Of a DNA stretch of 21,796 bases, positions 6,960-15,235 are shown one piece after another. The stretch's first letter is position 1, and every line of letters starts with the position of its first letter. Source of the stretch: an uncultured Chlamydiae bacterium. GTDB taxonomy: Bacteria; Chlamydiota; Chlamydiia; Chlamydiales; Rhabdochlamydiaceae. Position numbers and translations under genes: made by a program. The stretch spans positions 1 to 21,796 of the forward strand of contig CAMFJP010000006.1 of NCBI GenBank assembly GCA_945957075.1, in the 5' to 3' direction. The notes beneath the pieces are model-generated. The model was not told the origin of the DNA. It worked only from the letters and a program-made list of their open reading frames with translations, and ran no database searches.

Positions 6960-8584
6960 CTAGATATAAATTTAGGTTCGTATTCCATGTGTCTGGACCT
7001 GTGCGGAATTTGAAATAGGGGGTCTATATCGATTTTATACCCCTCTTGAAATGCGTGCAGCAGGGTTTCTGCAGATAAAGAGTGCATGCAACGGTTTGTC
7101 GAGATGTTAACGAGATTTAAAGGAATGTTGACAGCCTTTGCTGAGGTGTCAAATAGTCCATATTTTTTAAGATCTGCAGCGCATGACCACAGATATTCCA
7201 TTGAATTGGGATTGGAAAAATAAAGGTGTGATAGAGCGTTAATTACAGTCCCTTTGCGGTAAAGGGCAAAATCTAGGCTATGGGGGTATGCCCAGTCTCC
7301 TTTGCCAGATTCAAATTGCCACATATAGGTGTCTTGTCCGATCGTAAGATGAGGGGGGATTCCCTGATCCATATTGAGCATATAGCAAAAATCTAGATTG
7401 CTGCTGTGGGCAAGATAATAGCCGTAGGCATTTGTTGTTTCTAGGGTTTCTGCGCATTTTTTGATGTCGACATGATCGATAAAGATGATGTCATCGACTG
7501 CAAATAGGACGTAGTTAGCGGATGTTTTGTTTAAGATGCTCATTAACAGTGGTTTGAAATCGTTGTGAGGCTCTGCCCCCTGCTTTACAAAGTAGACTGT
7601 TCGAAAATCTTTCTGTAGTAGATCATATCCGTCTTGGTATTCTTTGCTGCTTGTTCGATAAAGGACTGTAATTTTTTCTAAGTTGTGCAGGTATTTTTGC
7701 GCAGATTCTAGAAGCGCGTAGAGTTGCATCGGTCTGTCAAAAGAAAAGACAACTAATTCTGTTTCCCCGATTGGTTTTCGGATATAAGAATCAATGGGGT
7801 GATAGGGCGCAAAAGAGCGAATGAGATATTCGCAGTTAAATTGTAAAGATCTATTTACATACCCATCGCTAATGGGATTGGCCGTGTTATAGACGTATAG
7901 GATATCGGATATATAGCGGTGCCTTTTGCCTGCCATTTCTAACATTGGGATCATGGCGGCTACGTCTCCTGCCATGGAAAAAAACTCCCCTTGGTACAAG
8001 AGATCTTCTAATTTAATTTGTTTGAAAAGGCCGGCATAAAAGGTGCGTAGGTGAGAGGAGGTCCAGGGATACCAACGAAACTGATTCGACGTAACGATTT
8101 TATCTGGGAAGGGGTGGCATATCTTCAAATCTTGCTGATAGGAGGGATAGCAGATAAAATCTCCGTATGTGAGCCAAGTATCGGGGTCTGCATATACAGA
8201 GCCTAGCTTTGATAAAACATGAGGGTGAGGTAGATAGTCGTCTCCATCCACAACGACAATAACTTCGTCATCTGCGCATGTGTGAATTGCAGTATAGAAG
8301 TTAGCAAGAGCGCCTCTTCTTGTAGTGTTTTTTATGAATGTGATAGGCGGTTTTTCGTTTGCTAGATTGATATATGCGGAGATTTTTGTAGCTGTATCGT
8401 CTGTTGAGGCATCATCGATATAGATGATACGGAAGTGGGGGTACTGCTGGCGGATAAGAGAGTGGATGTTTTTTTCGCAATAAAGGCTATTATTATAAGA
8501 GGGTGTGATGATTACAAAACGGGTTGTATATTCTTTTCCAAAGCAACTTATAATGCCAATTATTAGAAAAAAAAATATTTTCAT
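6956..8584 (-). CDS. Two-domain family 2 glycosyltransferase with export-type N-terminus (paralogue B)
   Basis: 542 residues. After a very hydrophobic N-terminus (FFFLIIGIIS) comes a GT-A domain of family 2: PSYNN (28-32), IYIDDAS with TDDT (61-64) and the metal-binding DGDD (113-116). From about residue 275 a second, GT-A-like half follows (VFSFDRPMQLYALLES, a VDD motif, GDWAYPHSLD). It is a clear paralogue of the gene just upstream, with well over half the residues identical by eye through the catalytic domain and the same C-terminal tail motif (PLFQIPH, HMEY). The N-terminus could be a lipoprotein signal: I-I-S-C at 11-14 fits a lipobox. That would place a sugar transferase outside the cytoplasm, where nucleotide sugars are absent. 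Substrate unknown; lipopolysaccharide or protein glycosylation are guesses. The start overlaps the upstream stop by 4 nt. Confidence 0.75.
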   Translation of the reverse strand: MKIFFFLIIGIISCFGKEYTTRFVIITPSYNNSLYCEKNIHSLIRQQYPHFRIIYIDDASTDDTATKISAYINLANEKPPITFIKNTTRRGALANFYTAIHTCADDEVIVVVDGDDYLPHPHVLSKLGSVYADPDTWLTYGDFICYPSYQQDLKICHPFPDKIVTSNQFRWYPWTSSHLRTFYAGLFKQIKLEDLLYQGEFFSMAGDVAAMIPMLEMAGKRHRYISDILYVYNTANPISDGYVNRSLQFNCEYLIRSFAPYHPIDSYIRKPIGETELVVFSFDRPMQLYALLESAQKYLHNLEKITVLYRTSSKEYQDGYDLLQKDFRTVYFVKQGAEPHNDFKPLLMSILNKTSANYVLFAVDDIIFIDHVDIKKCAETLETTNAYGYYLAHSSNLDFCYMLNMDQGIPPHLTIGQDTYMWQFESGKGDWAYPHSLDFALYRKGTVINALSHLYFSNPNSMEYLWSCAADLKKYGLFDTSAKAVNIPLNLVNISTNRCMHSLSAETLLHAFQEGYKIDIDPLFQIPHRSRHMEYEPKFISR

Positions 8585-10284
8585 CTTAAGACAAATTGGG
8601 GGTTATACTCCATGTGTCTTGCGTGATGTGGGATTTGAAATAAGGGGGATATGTCTATTTTATATCCTTCTTGAAAGCGCAGTAAGAGCTCTTGTGCAGA
8701 AATCGTGTTTAGATAACGATTAGAAGAAATATTTACAAGGTTTAGAGGGATATTAACAGCTTTTGGTGTTGTATAATAAAGACCCATTTTTTCCAATTTT
8801 GCTTGGGTATGCCATATTCCTTCAAGTGTATTTGGATTTGTGAAGTTGAGCTTGGAAAAACATTTGATGATATCTTGCTTTCGATACAAAACCATATCTA
8901 AGCTGTTGGGATAGGCCCAATCTCCAGATCCTTGTTTAAACTGCCATATATGTAGATTTTTGTCGGCCTCTATAGAGGGGGGTACCCCTGTGTATCGATC
9001 TTCCATATAGCAATAATTGATCTCTTTGCCGTGTGCTAAATATAGACCATAGGCGCCGGTTTTTTCTAAGTCATGAACAGCTAGGGCAACATCGAGGTGA
9101 TCGATCACGATCATGTCATCGACAGCAAAAATAACATGATTTGCGTTTGTGTTTGAAAGAACATCCATTAAAAGAGGTTTAAAATCTTTTATCGAGGATT
9201 GTTTTATAAAGTTGACACCGGGGAAGGCCTGTATTACGTCAAGGTAGCTGGTATCGTAATCGGAGCTGCTTGTTCTATAGATGACAGAAAAATTGGCAAC
9301 ATGTGTTAGATAGCGGTGCGCAGATTCTAATAGAGCATATAATTGCAGGGGTCTATCATAAGAAAAGATAATTAAATCTGCTGGCATTGCCAGTTGCGTT
9401 GATGTCAGGCTTTTTAGCGGTTTATATTTTGGGAGTTTCGAAATTTTGTGGTTACATTTTAGCTGGAGCTGTGCGCTGACTTTATTGTCATTAATGGGAT
9501 TTTCACAGTTATAAATGTAAAGGGTGTTTCGGATATATTTATGGTGCTCTCCCGCCATTTCAAGCATTGGAAACATGACGGCAAGGTCGCCTGCCATTGG
9601 AAAAAAACTTCCATCCATAAGCAGGTCTTTGAGTTTTATTTTTTTAAACAGGCCAGCATAGAATGTGCGCAGATGTGAAGAGACCCAAGGGTGGCTTCTA
9701 AAAGTGTTATTGCGAATGACGTGCTTAGGAAATTTTTTGCATAAAAGGTGTCTAGCTGTATACGCTGGATGATCGATAAAATCTCCATACGTTAACCATA
9801 TTTCAGGATTGGCATATACGCTATTTAATTTCGATAAGACATGAGTGTTAGCGAGTTTATCATCTCCATCAACCACTACAATGATTTCATCATCTTGACA
9901 AGAGTGCACTGCATAATAAAAATTTGCAAGAGCTCCTTGTCTCTTGGTGTTTTTAATTATTTTTATGGGTGCATTAGGGAAGCACAGGTCAACATGTCGT
10001 TGTACTTTTTCAGCTGTGTCGTCGGTTGAACAGTCGTCTATATATATGACGCGAAAATCGTGGTAGTCTTGGTTGAGCACGGAGCGTATATTGTCTTCGC
10101 AATAAAGGGAGTTGTTATAAGAGGGGATAACGACAACAAAGCGTTTGTTTTCTTGAGGAAGGGGATACGTTATTTCTTTATTTTTTTTAAATGATGCAAC
10201 TTTATGCAAATGTGAAAAAAAGATAGCAGATCCTGCAAGAAGCAAGACGATCAGAAGGGAGGTGTATATTTTCCATTTTTTCAT
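8581..10284 (-). CDS. Two-domain family 2 glycosyltransferase with N-terminal membrane anchor (paralogue A)
   Basis: 567 residues. A short basic start (MKKWK) leads into a membrane helix (about 7-26), a basic linker, then a family 2 GT-A domain with PSYNN (54-58), IDD and STDDT (82-90) and DGDD (139-142). The C-terminal half (from about 302) begins LIIFSYDRPLQLYALLES and holds FAVDD and GDWAYPNSLD, the same layout as paralogue B. Lysines on both sides of the helix leave the topology unclear: either a signal anchor with the enzyme in the periplasm, or an N-terminal hairpin-less anchor with the enzyme cytoplasmic. The tandem arrangement and shared length indicate gene duplication. The gene starts 5 nt after acpS and overlaps paralogue B by 4 nt. 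Donor, acceptor and product are not deducible here. Confidence 0.75.
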   Translation of the reverse strand: MKKWKIYTSLLIVLLLAGSAIFFSHLHKVASFKKNKEITYPLPQENKRFVVVIPSYNNSLYCEDNIRSVLNQDYHDFRVIYIDDCSTDDTAEKVQRHVDLCFPNAPIKIIKNTKRQGALANFYYAVHSCQDDEIIVVVDGDDKLANTHVLSKLNSVYANPEIWLTYGDFIDHPAYTARHLLCKKFPKHVIRNNTFRSHPWVSSHLRTFYAGLFKKIKLKDLLMDGSFFPMAGDLAVMFPMLEMAGEHHKYIRNTLYIYNCENPINDNKVSAQLQLKCNHKISKLPKYKPLKSLTSTQLAMPADLIIFSYDRPLQLYALLESAHRYLTHVANFSVIYRTSSSDYDTSYLDVIQAFPGVNFIKQSSIKDFKPLLMDVLSNTNANHVIFAVDDMIVIDHLDVALAVHDLEKTGAYGLYLAHGKEINYCYMEDRYTGVPPSIEADKNLHIWQFKQGSGDWAYPNSLDMVLYRKQDIIKCFSKLNFTNPNTLEGIWHTQAKLEKMGLYYTTPKAVNIPLNLVNISSNRYLNTISAQELLLRFQEGYKIDISPLFQIPHHARHMEYNPQFVLR

Positions 10285-10289
10285 AAATA

Positions 10290-10670
10290 CTATGGTATGT
10301 TATTGAAAGAGGTCGTTTTTGACAACCAGATTGCGGTAGACATGGCGTATTCTTTGCAATGAGTGACGGATAGGATAAGGGTCGGTTGATGGAATTTGTG
10401 ATTGTTAACAGTGGCTTGGGGTTGCCCAGATGGTAGATTTAAAATTTCTATATCTTTCCAGGCAAGTTCTTCTCCAAAACCAACTCCTAACGCTTTGGCT
10501 ATAGACTCTTTCCCGGCAAACCGGGCTGCAAAATGGGGTGCCGGATCTTTATGGGCAAAGCAATAGGCGCGCTCTTTTTCTGAGAATAATTTATTGCAAA
10601 AAATTTCTTTCTGTATTGCTTTGCGTATTCTTGCGATTTCTATAATATCGGTTCCAATTCCTAGAATCAT
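10290..10670 (-). CDS. acpS: Holo-[acyl-carrier-protein] synthase
   Basis: 126-residue 4'-phosphopantetheinyl transferase that moves phosphopantetheine from CoA to a serine of acyl carrier protein, activating it for fatty-acid synthesis in the cytoplasm. Family motifs are GIGTDIIEIARI (Mg2+-binding D8), RFAGKESIAKALG (with E55) and the late LSVTHCKEYA, where most members have a Ser in place of the Thr. Length is normal. The ATG at 10670 (MILGIGTD) is chosen: it makes an ATGA overlap with the preceding gene and removes a 7-residue tail from an upstream ATG at 10691. It is the second gene of the six-gene minus-strand operon. Confidence 0.92.
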   Translation of the reverse strand: MILGIGTDIIEIARIRKAIQKEIFCNKLFSEKERAYCFAHKDPAPHFAARFAGKESIAKALGVGFGEELAWKDIEILNLPSGQPQATVNNHKFHQPTLILSVTHCKEYAMSTAIWLSKTTSFNNIP

Positions 10671-11341
10671 CTGCCGGCGCTCTCTGGGCATAAAGACATA
10701 TCTTCGGTGGCATTGCAGAAAATAATGCGTCCAGAAGAGGTGTTCTTTACAGATAGAACATATATGGGAATCGTTTCGCCAACATAGTCCCCCCCTCCAT
10801 TGACAACGACCATGGTCCCATCTTCAAGATAACCAATGCCCTGTTTTGGTTCTTTGCCGCTACGTTGTATTTTGATTTTTGCTATTTCTCCAGCTTGCAA
10901 AGGGGATTTAACGAGAGGTGCGCTGTTGCGTATAAAGAGAGTGTCTAAACAAAGAGCGCTTAAGATCTTGTTTACGCCGATAATACCCAGATAGGCTCCT
11001 ACAATAAAGACGGAGATCTCAAGGATATGTATTGTTTGAGGTTCTAGTGCACTGGCAACAGGTCCTTTGATAAATAGAATATCTAAAAATAGGGATAGAA
11101 TACTTCCGATCCCATATCCCATAGGAAGGCCGATAAGCCAGGAAAGAATCTGGTGCGGGGATAGCTGTCTTAGTAGGTATTCTACACCTATAAGGCTAGC
11201 TGCTAGCGACGACCCTAATAGGACGCTCCAGAGCAGTTTTTGTTCTCCTGACAAGGTGGCCTGCGCGTATAGATAGACAGTTATAGAGATAGCGCTAAAC
11301 AGTATAAAAAGGATACGGAAGATCATGTGGGGCTTTTGCAT
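10667..11341 (-). CDS. YacL-like membrane protein with TRAM domain but no PIN domain
   Basis: 224 residues with about four hydrophobic segments (roughly 7-26, 36-55, 65-90 and 106-124) followed by a C-terminal TRAM domain (about 146-208: LQAGEIAKIKI, QGIGYLEDGTMVVV, YVGETIPI, TSSGRIIFC). This combination matches the ends of the bacterial YacL/PilT-N 'PIN and TRAM' membrane proteins (about 360 residues), but the PIN nuclease domain that normally lies between membrane part and TRAM is missing: only some 20 residues separate them, with no conserved acidic cluster. TRAM domains are usually RNA-binding, so a membrane-tethered RNA or ribosome contact is possible; a nuclease role is unlikely. It is the first gene of the operon and is divergent from hflX. 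A weak AAAGAGA lies ahead of the ATG; a later Met (M6) could also start it. Confidence 0.72.
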   Translation of the reverse strand: MQKPHMIFRILFILFSAISITVYLYAQATLSGEQKLLWSVLLGSSLAASLIGVEYLLRQLSPHQILSWLIGLPMGYGIGSILSLFLDILFIKGPVASALEPQTIHILEISVFIVGAYLGIIGVNKILSALCLDTLFIRNSAPLVKSPLQAGEIAKIKIQRSGKEPKQGIGYLEDGTMVVVNGGGDYVGETIPIYVLSVKNTSSGRIIFCNATEDMSLCPESAGR

Positions 11342-11444
11342 ATATATTCTCTTTCAAAATGGGTCTATTCTAGTTTTTCAATGCGTTTTTTGTCGACAGT
11401 GAGTTGAAAATTGGGTAACATTTTTATAAAAAATAAGGGTTTGC

Positions 11445-12710
11445 ATGGAAAAGGCAGTGCTTGTGTGTTCTTATCCTTCAGGTGGGGATAGAGCATTAGC
11501 TCGTGAGTACTTGGAGGAGTTAGGTAGGCTTTGTGACACCTATGGAATACAGGCTGTCGCACAGATTGCTTGTCCTATAAAGCATATAGATGCGGGAATG
11601 TATCTTGGTCTTGGCAAGTTAGAAGAGATTAAGATTATGGCTTCTGATGTGGGGGCAGACCTTATTGTTTTTGATGAGGAAATTTCCCCGCGCCAGCAAA
11701 AGAATTTAGAGGGTTTTTTCAAAAAGCCTGTAATTGACCGTACAGAGCTTATTTTGGGGATTTTTGCAAAAAGGGCAAGAACGCTAGAAGCACGGCTTCA
11801 AATTGAGGTTGCGGAGGCAAAGTATCAATTCCCTAGGCTAAAAAGATTATGGACGCATCTATCTCGACAATCGACTGGGGGCGGAGGGTACTTAAAGGGA
11901 GAAGGAGAAAAGCAAATTGAAATTGATAAGCGCCTTTTGCGTCGCCGCATTCAGCAGTTAGAAAAAGAACTTAAAGAGGTGAGAGAACAGAGAAAAACGC
12001 AGCGGGCAGCTAGGATGCGCTCTGCAGTTCCCACATTTGCAATCATTGGATATACAAATGCGGGTAAGTCTACTTTGTTAAAAGCTCTAACGCAGGCAGA
12101 TGTGCTTGTAGAAGACAAATTGTTTGCAACTCTGGATACAACAACGCGCAAATATACTCTTCCTAATAAGCAAGAAGTGTTGTTGATTGATACTGTAGGA
12201 TTTATTCGAAAAATCCCCCATACTCTTGTTGAGGCTTTTAAAAGCACTTTAGAAGAGGCTGCCCACACAGATGTTTTATTGCACCTTATCGATGTCAGTG
12301 CAGATACAGCAGAGCTTCAAGCTGAGACTACGTGTGCTGTCTTGAAAGAGTTGGGTGTTGGACATTATCCTGTGATTACAGTTTTGAATAAAATTGATGC
12401 ATGCACAGATCTTGGTAGGGTACACAAACTACGCATTAAGTACCCTAAAACTGTTGCAATTTCAGCTCTTGATCATTCAGGGATAGATGAGCTTGCGCAT
12501 ATGATGATGGAAGAGATTGCAAGTTTACGGCTTCGCGTTGCTCTTAAAATACCGCAAAGTCATTACGCGCTTGTGAGTCTTCTTATGCGGGAGGCTAGAG
12601 TCATTACCTGTGTTTATGAAGAAAATGATATTCTACTCGAGGTGGACTTGCCAAAAGCGTTAGAAAAACAGGTGCATCCGTTTATTCGGGGAAAAATAGA
12701 ATCTGTATGA
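11445..12710 (+). CDS. hflX: GTPase HflX (ribosome rescue/splitting factor)
   Basis: 421 residues. The N-terminal HflX domain (about 1-195) includes GLGKLEEI, the FDEEISPRQQKNLE stretch, the glycine-rich loop TGGGGYLKGEGEKQIE (144-159) and a long basic coiled coil. The GTPase domain has G1 GYTNAGKST (202-210), G3 DTVGF (249-253), G4 NKID (315-318) and a G5-like ISAL (339-342). HflX binds the 50S subunit and splits stalled or stressed ribosomes. Length is typical. AAGGG lies 5 nt ahead of the ATG at 11445, a good ribosome binding site. The stop overlaps the radC start (ATGA), so the two are probably translated together. Confidence 0.93.
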   Translation: MEKAVLVCSYPSGGDRALAREYLEELGRLCDTYGIQAVAQIACPIKHIDAGMYLGLGKLEEIKIMASDVGADLIVFDEEISPRQQKNLEGFFKKPVIDRTELILGIFAKRARTLEARLQIEVAEAKYQFPRLKRLWTHLSRQSTGGGGYLKGEGEKQIEIDKRLLRRRIQQLEKELKEVREQRKTQRAARMRSAVPTFAIIGYTNAGKSTLLKALTQADVLVEDKLFATLDTTTRKYTLPNKQEVLLIDTVGFIRKIPHTLVEAFKSTLEEAAHTDVLLHLIDVSADTAELQAETTCAVLKELGVGHYPVITVLNKIDACTDLGRVHKLRIKYPKTVAISALDHSGIDELAHMMMEEIASLRLRVALKIPQSHYALVSLLMREARVITCVYEENDILLEVDLPKALEKQVHPFIRGKIESV

Positions 12711-13381
12711 ATAAACTGCCTGATTCTGAGCTTCCTAGGGAGCGTTTGCAGCGTTGTGGGGCAGAGGCATTGTCGCTTGGAGAATTGCTTGCGATTCTTT
12801 TGGTTACTGGAACGCAAGGGAAGTCTGTTCTTATGCTTGCTCAGGAGCTTGTAGCGCATTTTGGTGGGCTTTTGGGTCTTCTTGATGCTTCTATAGAAGA
12901 GTTGATTGCAATTAAGGGGATAGGATCTGCGAAAGCAATACAATTGCACGCAGCTTTTGCGCTTGCAAGAAGGGCTCAGAAGGCAAGTTGCCAAAATAAA
13001 ATCCTTTTGGATAGCGTTGAGGTTGCAGTTGGCATGGCAAGGCAAGAGATTGCGCATTATAAGCAAGAGGTGCTTCTTGTGATGCTACGCGATGCTAAGG
13101 CTAGGTTTATTCATTCTGAAAAAATTGCTATGGGCACACTATCTGAGGTGATGATTCATCCAAGAGAGGTTTTTTATCCAGCTGTACGCTATAAAGCGCA
13201 CAGTCTTATACTGGCTCATAATCATCCCAGTGGGGATCCTACGCCATCTAAGGCAGATGTGGAAATGTCTCAGCTACTTATGCATTCAAGCCGGGTGATG
13301 GGAATTGATGTTGTCGACCATTTAATTATAGGAAGTGATAACTTCATTTCCATGAAGAGGCAGGGCTTTTTTCATGTTTAA
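12707..13381 (+). CDS. radC: RadC-family JAB1/MPN domain protein
   Basis: 224 residues, full length for RadC (YsxA/RadC, COG2003). The N-terminal part holds a helix-hairpin-helix-like segment (IKGIGSAKA, about 69-77). The C-terminal MPN(+)/JAMM metalloprotease-like domain has the metal-binding HNHPSGDPTPSKAD (H171, H173, D184) and an upstream catalytic-type Glu in the region around 138-153. The cellular role of RadC is not settled; a DNA-repair function was proposed and later withdrawn for E. coli. It overlaps hflX by 4 nt and its stop codon is part of the Shine-Dalgarno of the next gene. Confidence 0.9.
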   Translation: MNKLPDSELPRERLQRCGAEALSLGELLAILLVTGTQGKSVLMLAQELVAHFGGLLGLLDASIEELIAIKGIGSAKAIQLHAAFALARRAQKASCQNKILLDSVEVAVGMARQEIAHYKQEVLLVMLRDAKARFIHSEKIAMGTLSEVMIHPREVFYPAVRYKAHSLILAHNHPSGDPTPSKADVEMSQLLMHSSRVMGIDVVDHLIIGSDNFISMKRQGFFHV

Positions 13382-13387
13382 GGAGGT
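13380..13387 (+). promoter_or_regulatory. Perfect Shine-Dalgarno sequence deciding the xer start
   Basis: AAGGAGGT is fully complementary to the 3' end of 16S rRNA and overlaps the radC stop codon. It is followed at 2 nt by ATT (13390) and at 5 nt by ATC (13393), both in the xer frame. No ATG, GTG or TTG occurs in that frame until a TTG at 13477, which would cut into the conserved N-terminal domain. Confidence 0.75.
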
Positions 13388-13392
13388 CTATT

Positions 13393-14256
13393 ATCAAAGA
13401 GATAGGCGAGTTTCTTGCATATTTAGGAGCGGAACGGGGACTGTCTTCTCATACTCTTGCAGCGTATCAGAATGATTTGAAATTGTTTGCAACAATTGTC
13501 GATCTAGGTTTGCCAGAACAGGTTCAAGAGTCTGATATTTTGTCTTTTTTATCTTTTCTTCAAAAGAAAGGGTATGCTGCAAGTTCTATGTGTAGAGCTT
13601 TGGTGGCAATTCGAACGTGGCTTGTATTTTTGCGCAAAGAGGGTAAAATTTCTCATAATGCGACCTTGTACATAGAAACTCCTAAATTATGGCAGTGTAT
13701 CCCTGATGTATTGCGTTCCGAGGATGTTGACAGGCTATTAAATGTTCCGGATGTGCATTCTCCAGAAGGAGCTAGAGATAAGGCTGTTCTCTATATTCTT
13801 TATGGCGCAGGGGTGAGGGTATCTGAGGTGTGCGGTTTAAATATATATTCTGTTGGCGATGGCGCTCTTCGTGTTCTAGGAAAGGGGGGGAAGGAGCGTG
13901 TTTTGCCACTTGCTTCTGTAGCCATAGATGTTTTGGATCACTATCTTGTGCATTTTCGTAGTAAAGTAATAGATCCTGTAGCTCCTTTGTTTGTTTCTTC
14001 TAGGGGAAAGCGTATCACGCGGATGCTTGTATGGCGGCGGATACGGCATTATGCAGCTCAGGCTGGGATTGTAGGGATTGTATCTCCGCATACATTGCGT
14101 CATAGTTTTGCAACGCATCTTTTGGAAAATGGAGCGGATTTGCGTGTGATTCAAGAGCTTTTAGGACATGCCAGTATTGCAACAACCGATCGTTATACTC
14201 ATATTAGTAAAAAGCATCTGGTAGACACGTTCAATAAATACCATCCTAGATCGTGA
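13393..14256 (+). CDS. Tyrosine recombinase XerC/XerD
   Basis: 287 residues from the ATC at 13393. Xer recombinases resolve chromosome dimers at dif. The N-terminal SAM-like core-binding domain starts FLAYLGAERGLSSHTLAAYQ and is in frame upstream of the first standard start codon (TTG 13477), so it must belong to the gene. Catalytic residues are visible: Arg in YGAGVRVSEVCGL (R142), the LGKGGKER hairpin lysine, HTLRH (H233, R236), LLGH (H259) and the nucleophile in DRYTH (Y268). The ending KYHPRS resembles XerD more than XerC, but I cannot assign one of the two. No ATG/GTG/TTG start fits; a perfect Shine-Dalgarno points to ATC (13393) or ATT (13390). It is the third gene of hflX-radC-xer. Confidence 0.88.
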   Translation: MKEIGEFLAYLGAERGLSSHTLAAYQNDLKLFATIVDLGLPEQVQESDILSFLSFLQKKGYAASSMCRALVAIRTWLVFLRKEGKISHNATLYIETPKLWQCIPDVLRSEDVDRLLNVPDVHSPEGARDKAVLYILYGAGVRVSEVCGLNIYSVGDGALRVLGKGGKERVLPLASVAIDVLDHYLVHFRSKVIDPVAPLFVSSRGKRITRMLVWRRIRHYAAQAGIVGIVSPHTLRHSFATHLLENGADLRVIQELLGHASIATTDRYTHISKKHLVDTFNKYHPRS

Positions 14257-14279
14257 TTCTGTTTCAGGTTAGAGGCCTA

Positions 14280-15200
14280 TTATAACCATCGCTTTCGCTT
14301 AAAAATAATCAAGCCGACGATAGAAATTAGAATGATCCACCCAAGAACAAGGGAAAAGGCATTTGGAGAGTGAGAAAAAGGCAGTTGAACATTCATTCCG
14401 TAAAGGCTGGCAATCATTGTTGGAATGCTGAAAATAATTGTAAGTGCTGTTAGTAGTTTAATTGTTTTGTGCAAGTTGTTAGTGAAAATGATTTGGTAAG
14501 CATCACGCAAATTGCGAATGCTTTTAAGAACGATTCCGCATAATTCTTTGGATTGCCCTACTGCGTTTAAAAGATCTTCTAGCAGACCTTGATCTTTTTC
14601 ACATAGATGAGCATACTTACCAGAAGTGATTGTATGTAGCACGTTCAGAAATGGCTCTAAAGACGCAAGGTACTGGTTTAGTATTTCTTCGTTTTTTGTG
14701 AGCGTAGTGATGTCTTCGCTTTCTACGGAGATCATTTCTTTTTCTTGCTTTAGGACGTTATGACGTATTTTTTTGATCTGTAGAGTGAACTCTTGTATTG
14801 CACGCAAAAGAAGCTGAATTAGAAGAGTAGACTGAGGAAATGTTGATGTCGATTCCGTATGTGTTAGAAATCCACGTATGAGTTGACTTGCGTGTGGTGA
14901 AATGCTAATGAATAATGTATCAGTTAAAATAAAGGTAAGTGTTGAAGTGTAAAGACCAGATTCTTGGTCTGTTGGGTATCTTATAAAAATAAGGATGCAG
15001 TTATGCACTTTTTCAATACGAGGGACTTCGTATTTGTCTAAGGTGTCGTGAAGATCTGCATAGCTAAGACCTGTATAGGAGCTGATGACTTCGAGATCTT
15101 CAGGCGACGCTTCATCGACGTGAATCCAACATCCCTCTTGAGGGATATTGATTAACGTGAATAAGGAGTCCGTTTCTGACTTGAAGTATTTATAAATCAT
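14280..15200 (-). CDS. corA: CorA-type magnesium/cobalt transporter
   Basis: 306-residue CorA family channel for Mg2+ (and Co2+) in the inner membrane, working as a pentamer. The large N-terminal cytoplasmic domain ends in a long helix (about 150-245). Two C-terminal membrane helices follow (about 248-266 and 282-300), with the selectivity motif YGMN (267-270) right after the first and a basic tail (KRKRWL). Length is near normal. It is convergent with xer, 23 bp apart with no obvious terminator, and divergent from the amino-acid permease. Confidence 0.92.
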   Translation of the reverse strand: MIYKYFKSETDSLFTLINIPQEGCWIHVDEASPEDLEVISSYTGLSYADLHDTLDKYEVPRIEKVHNCILIFIRYPTDQESGLYTSTLTFILTDTLFISISPHASQLIRGFLTHTESTSTFPQSTLLIQLLLRAIQEFTLQIKKIRHNVLKQEKEMISVESEDITTLTKNEEILNQYLASLEPFLNVLHTITSGKYAHLCEKDQGLLEDLLNAVGQSKELCGIVLKSIRNLRDAYQIIFTNNLHKTIKLLTALTIIFSIPTMIASLYGMNVQLPFSHSPNAFSLVLGWIILISIVGLIIFKRKRWL

Positions 15201-15205
15201 ATATG

Positions 15206-15235
15206 CCTATAATTTAACTACTATACTATTTGCAA
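15206..15235 (-). promoter_or_regulatory. Possible corA promoter
   Basis: On the minus strand TTGCAA (15230-15235) and TATAGG (15206-15211) are 18 nt apart. The -10 lies only 5 nt before the corA ATG, so the message would be nearly leaderless. Its -35 is the same palindromic hexamer as that of the opposing permease promoter. Weak prediction. Confidence 0.3.

Noticed and set aside
11404..11430. Possible hflX promoter (TTGAAA and TATAAA)
   Set aside because: The spacer is only 15 nt, below the usual 16-18, and the region is AT-rich enough to produce such boxes by chance. A promoter for hflX is expected in 11342-11444 but I cannot place it.
12614..13066. Long minus-strand reading frame (150 codons) opposite radC
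   Set aside because: It is antisense to the well-supported hflX and radC genes, has no recognisable motif and an unlikely composition.
13477..13479. TTG at 13477 as the start of the xer gene
   Set aside because: It would remove the first helix of the core-binding domain that is clearly encoded upstream in the same frame, and no ribosome binding site precedes it.
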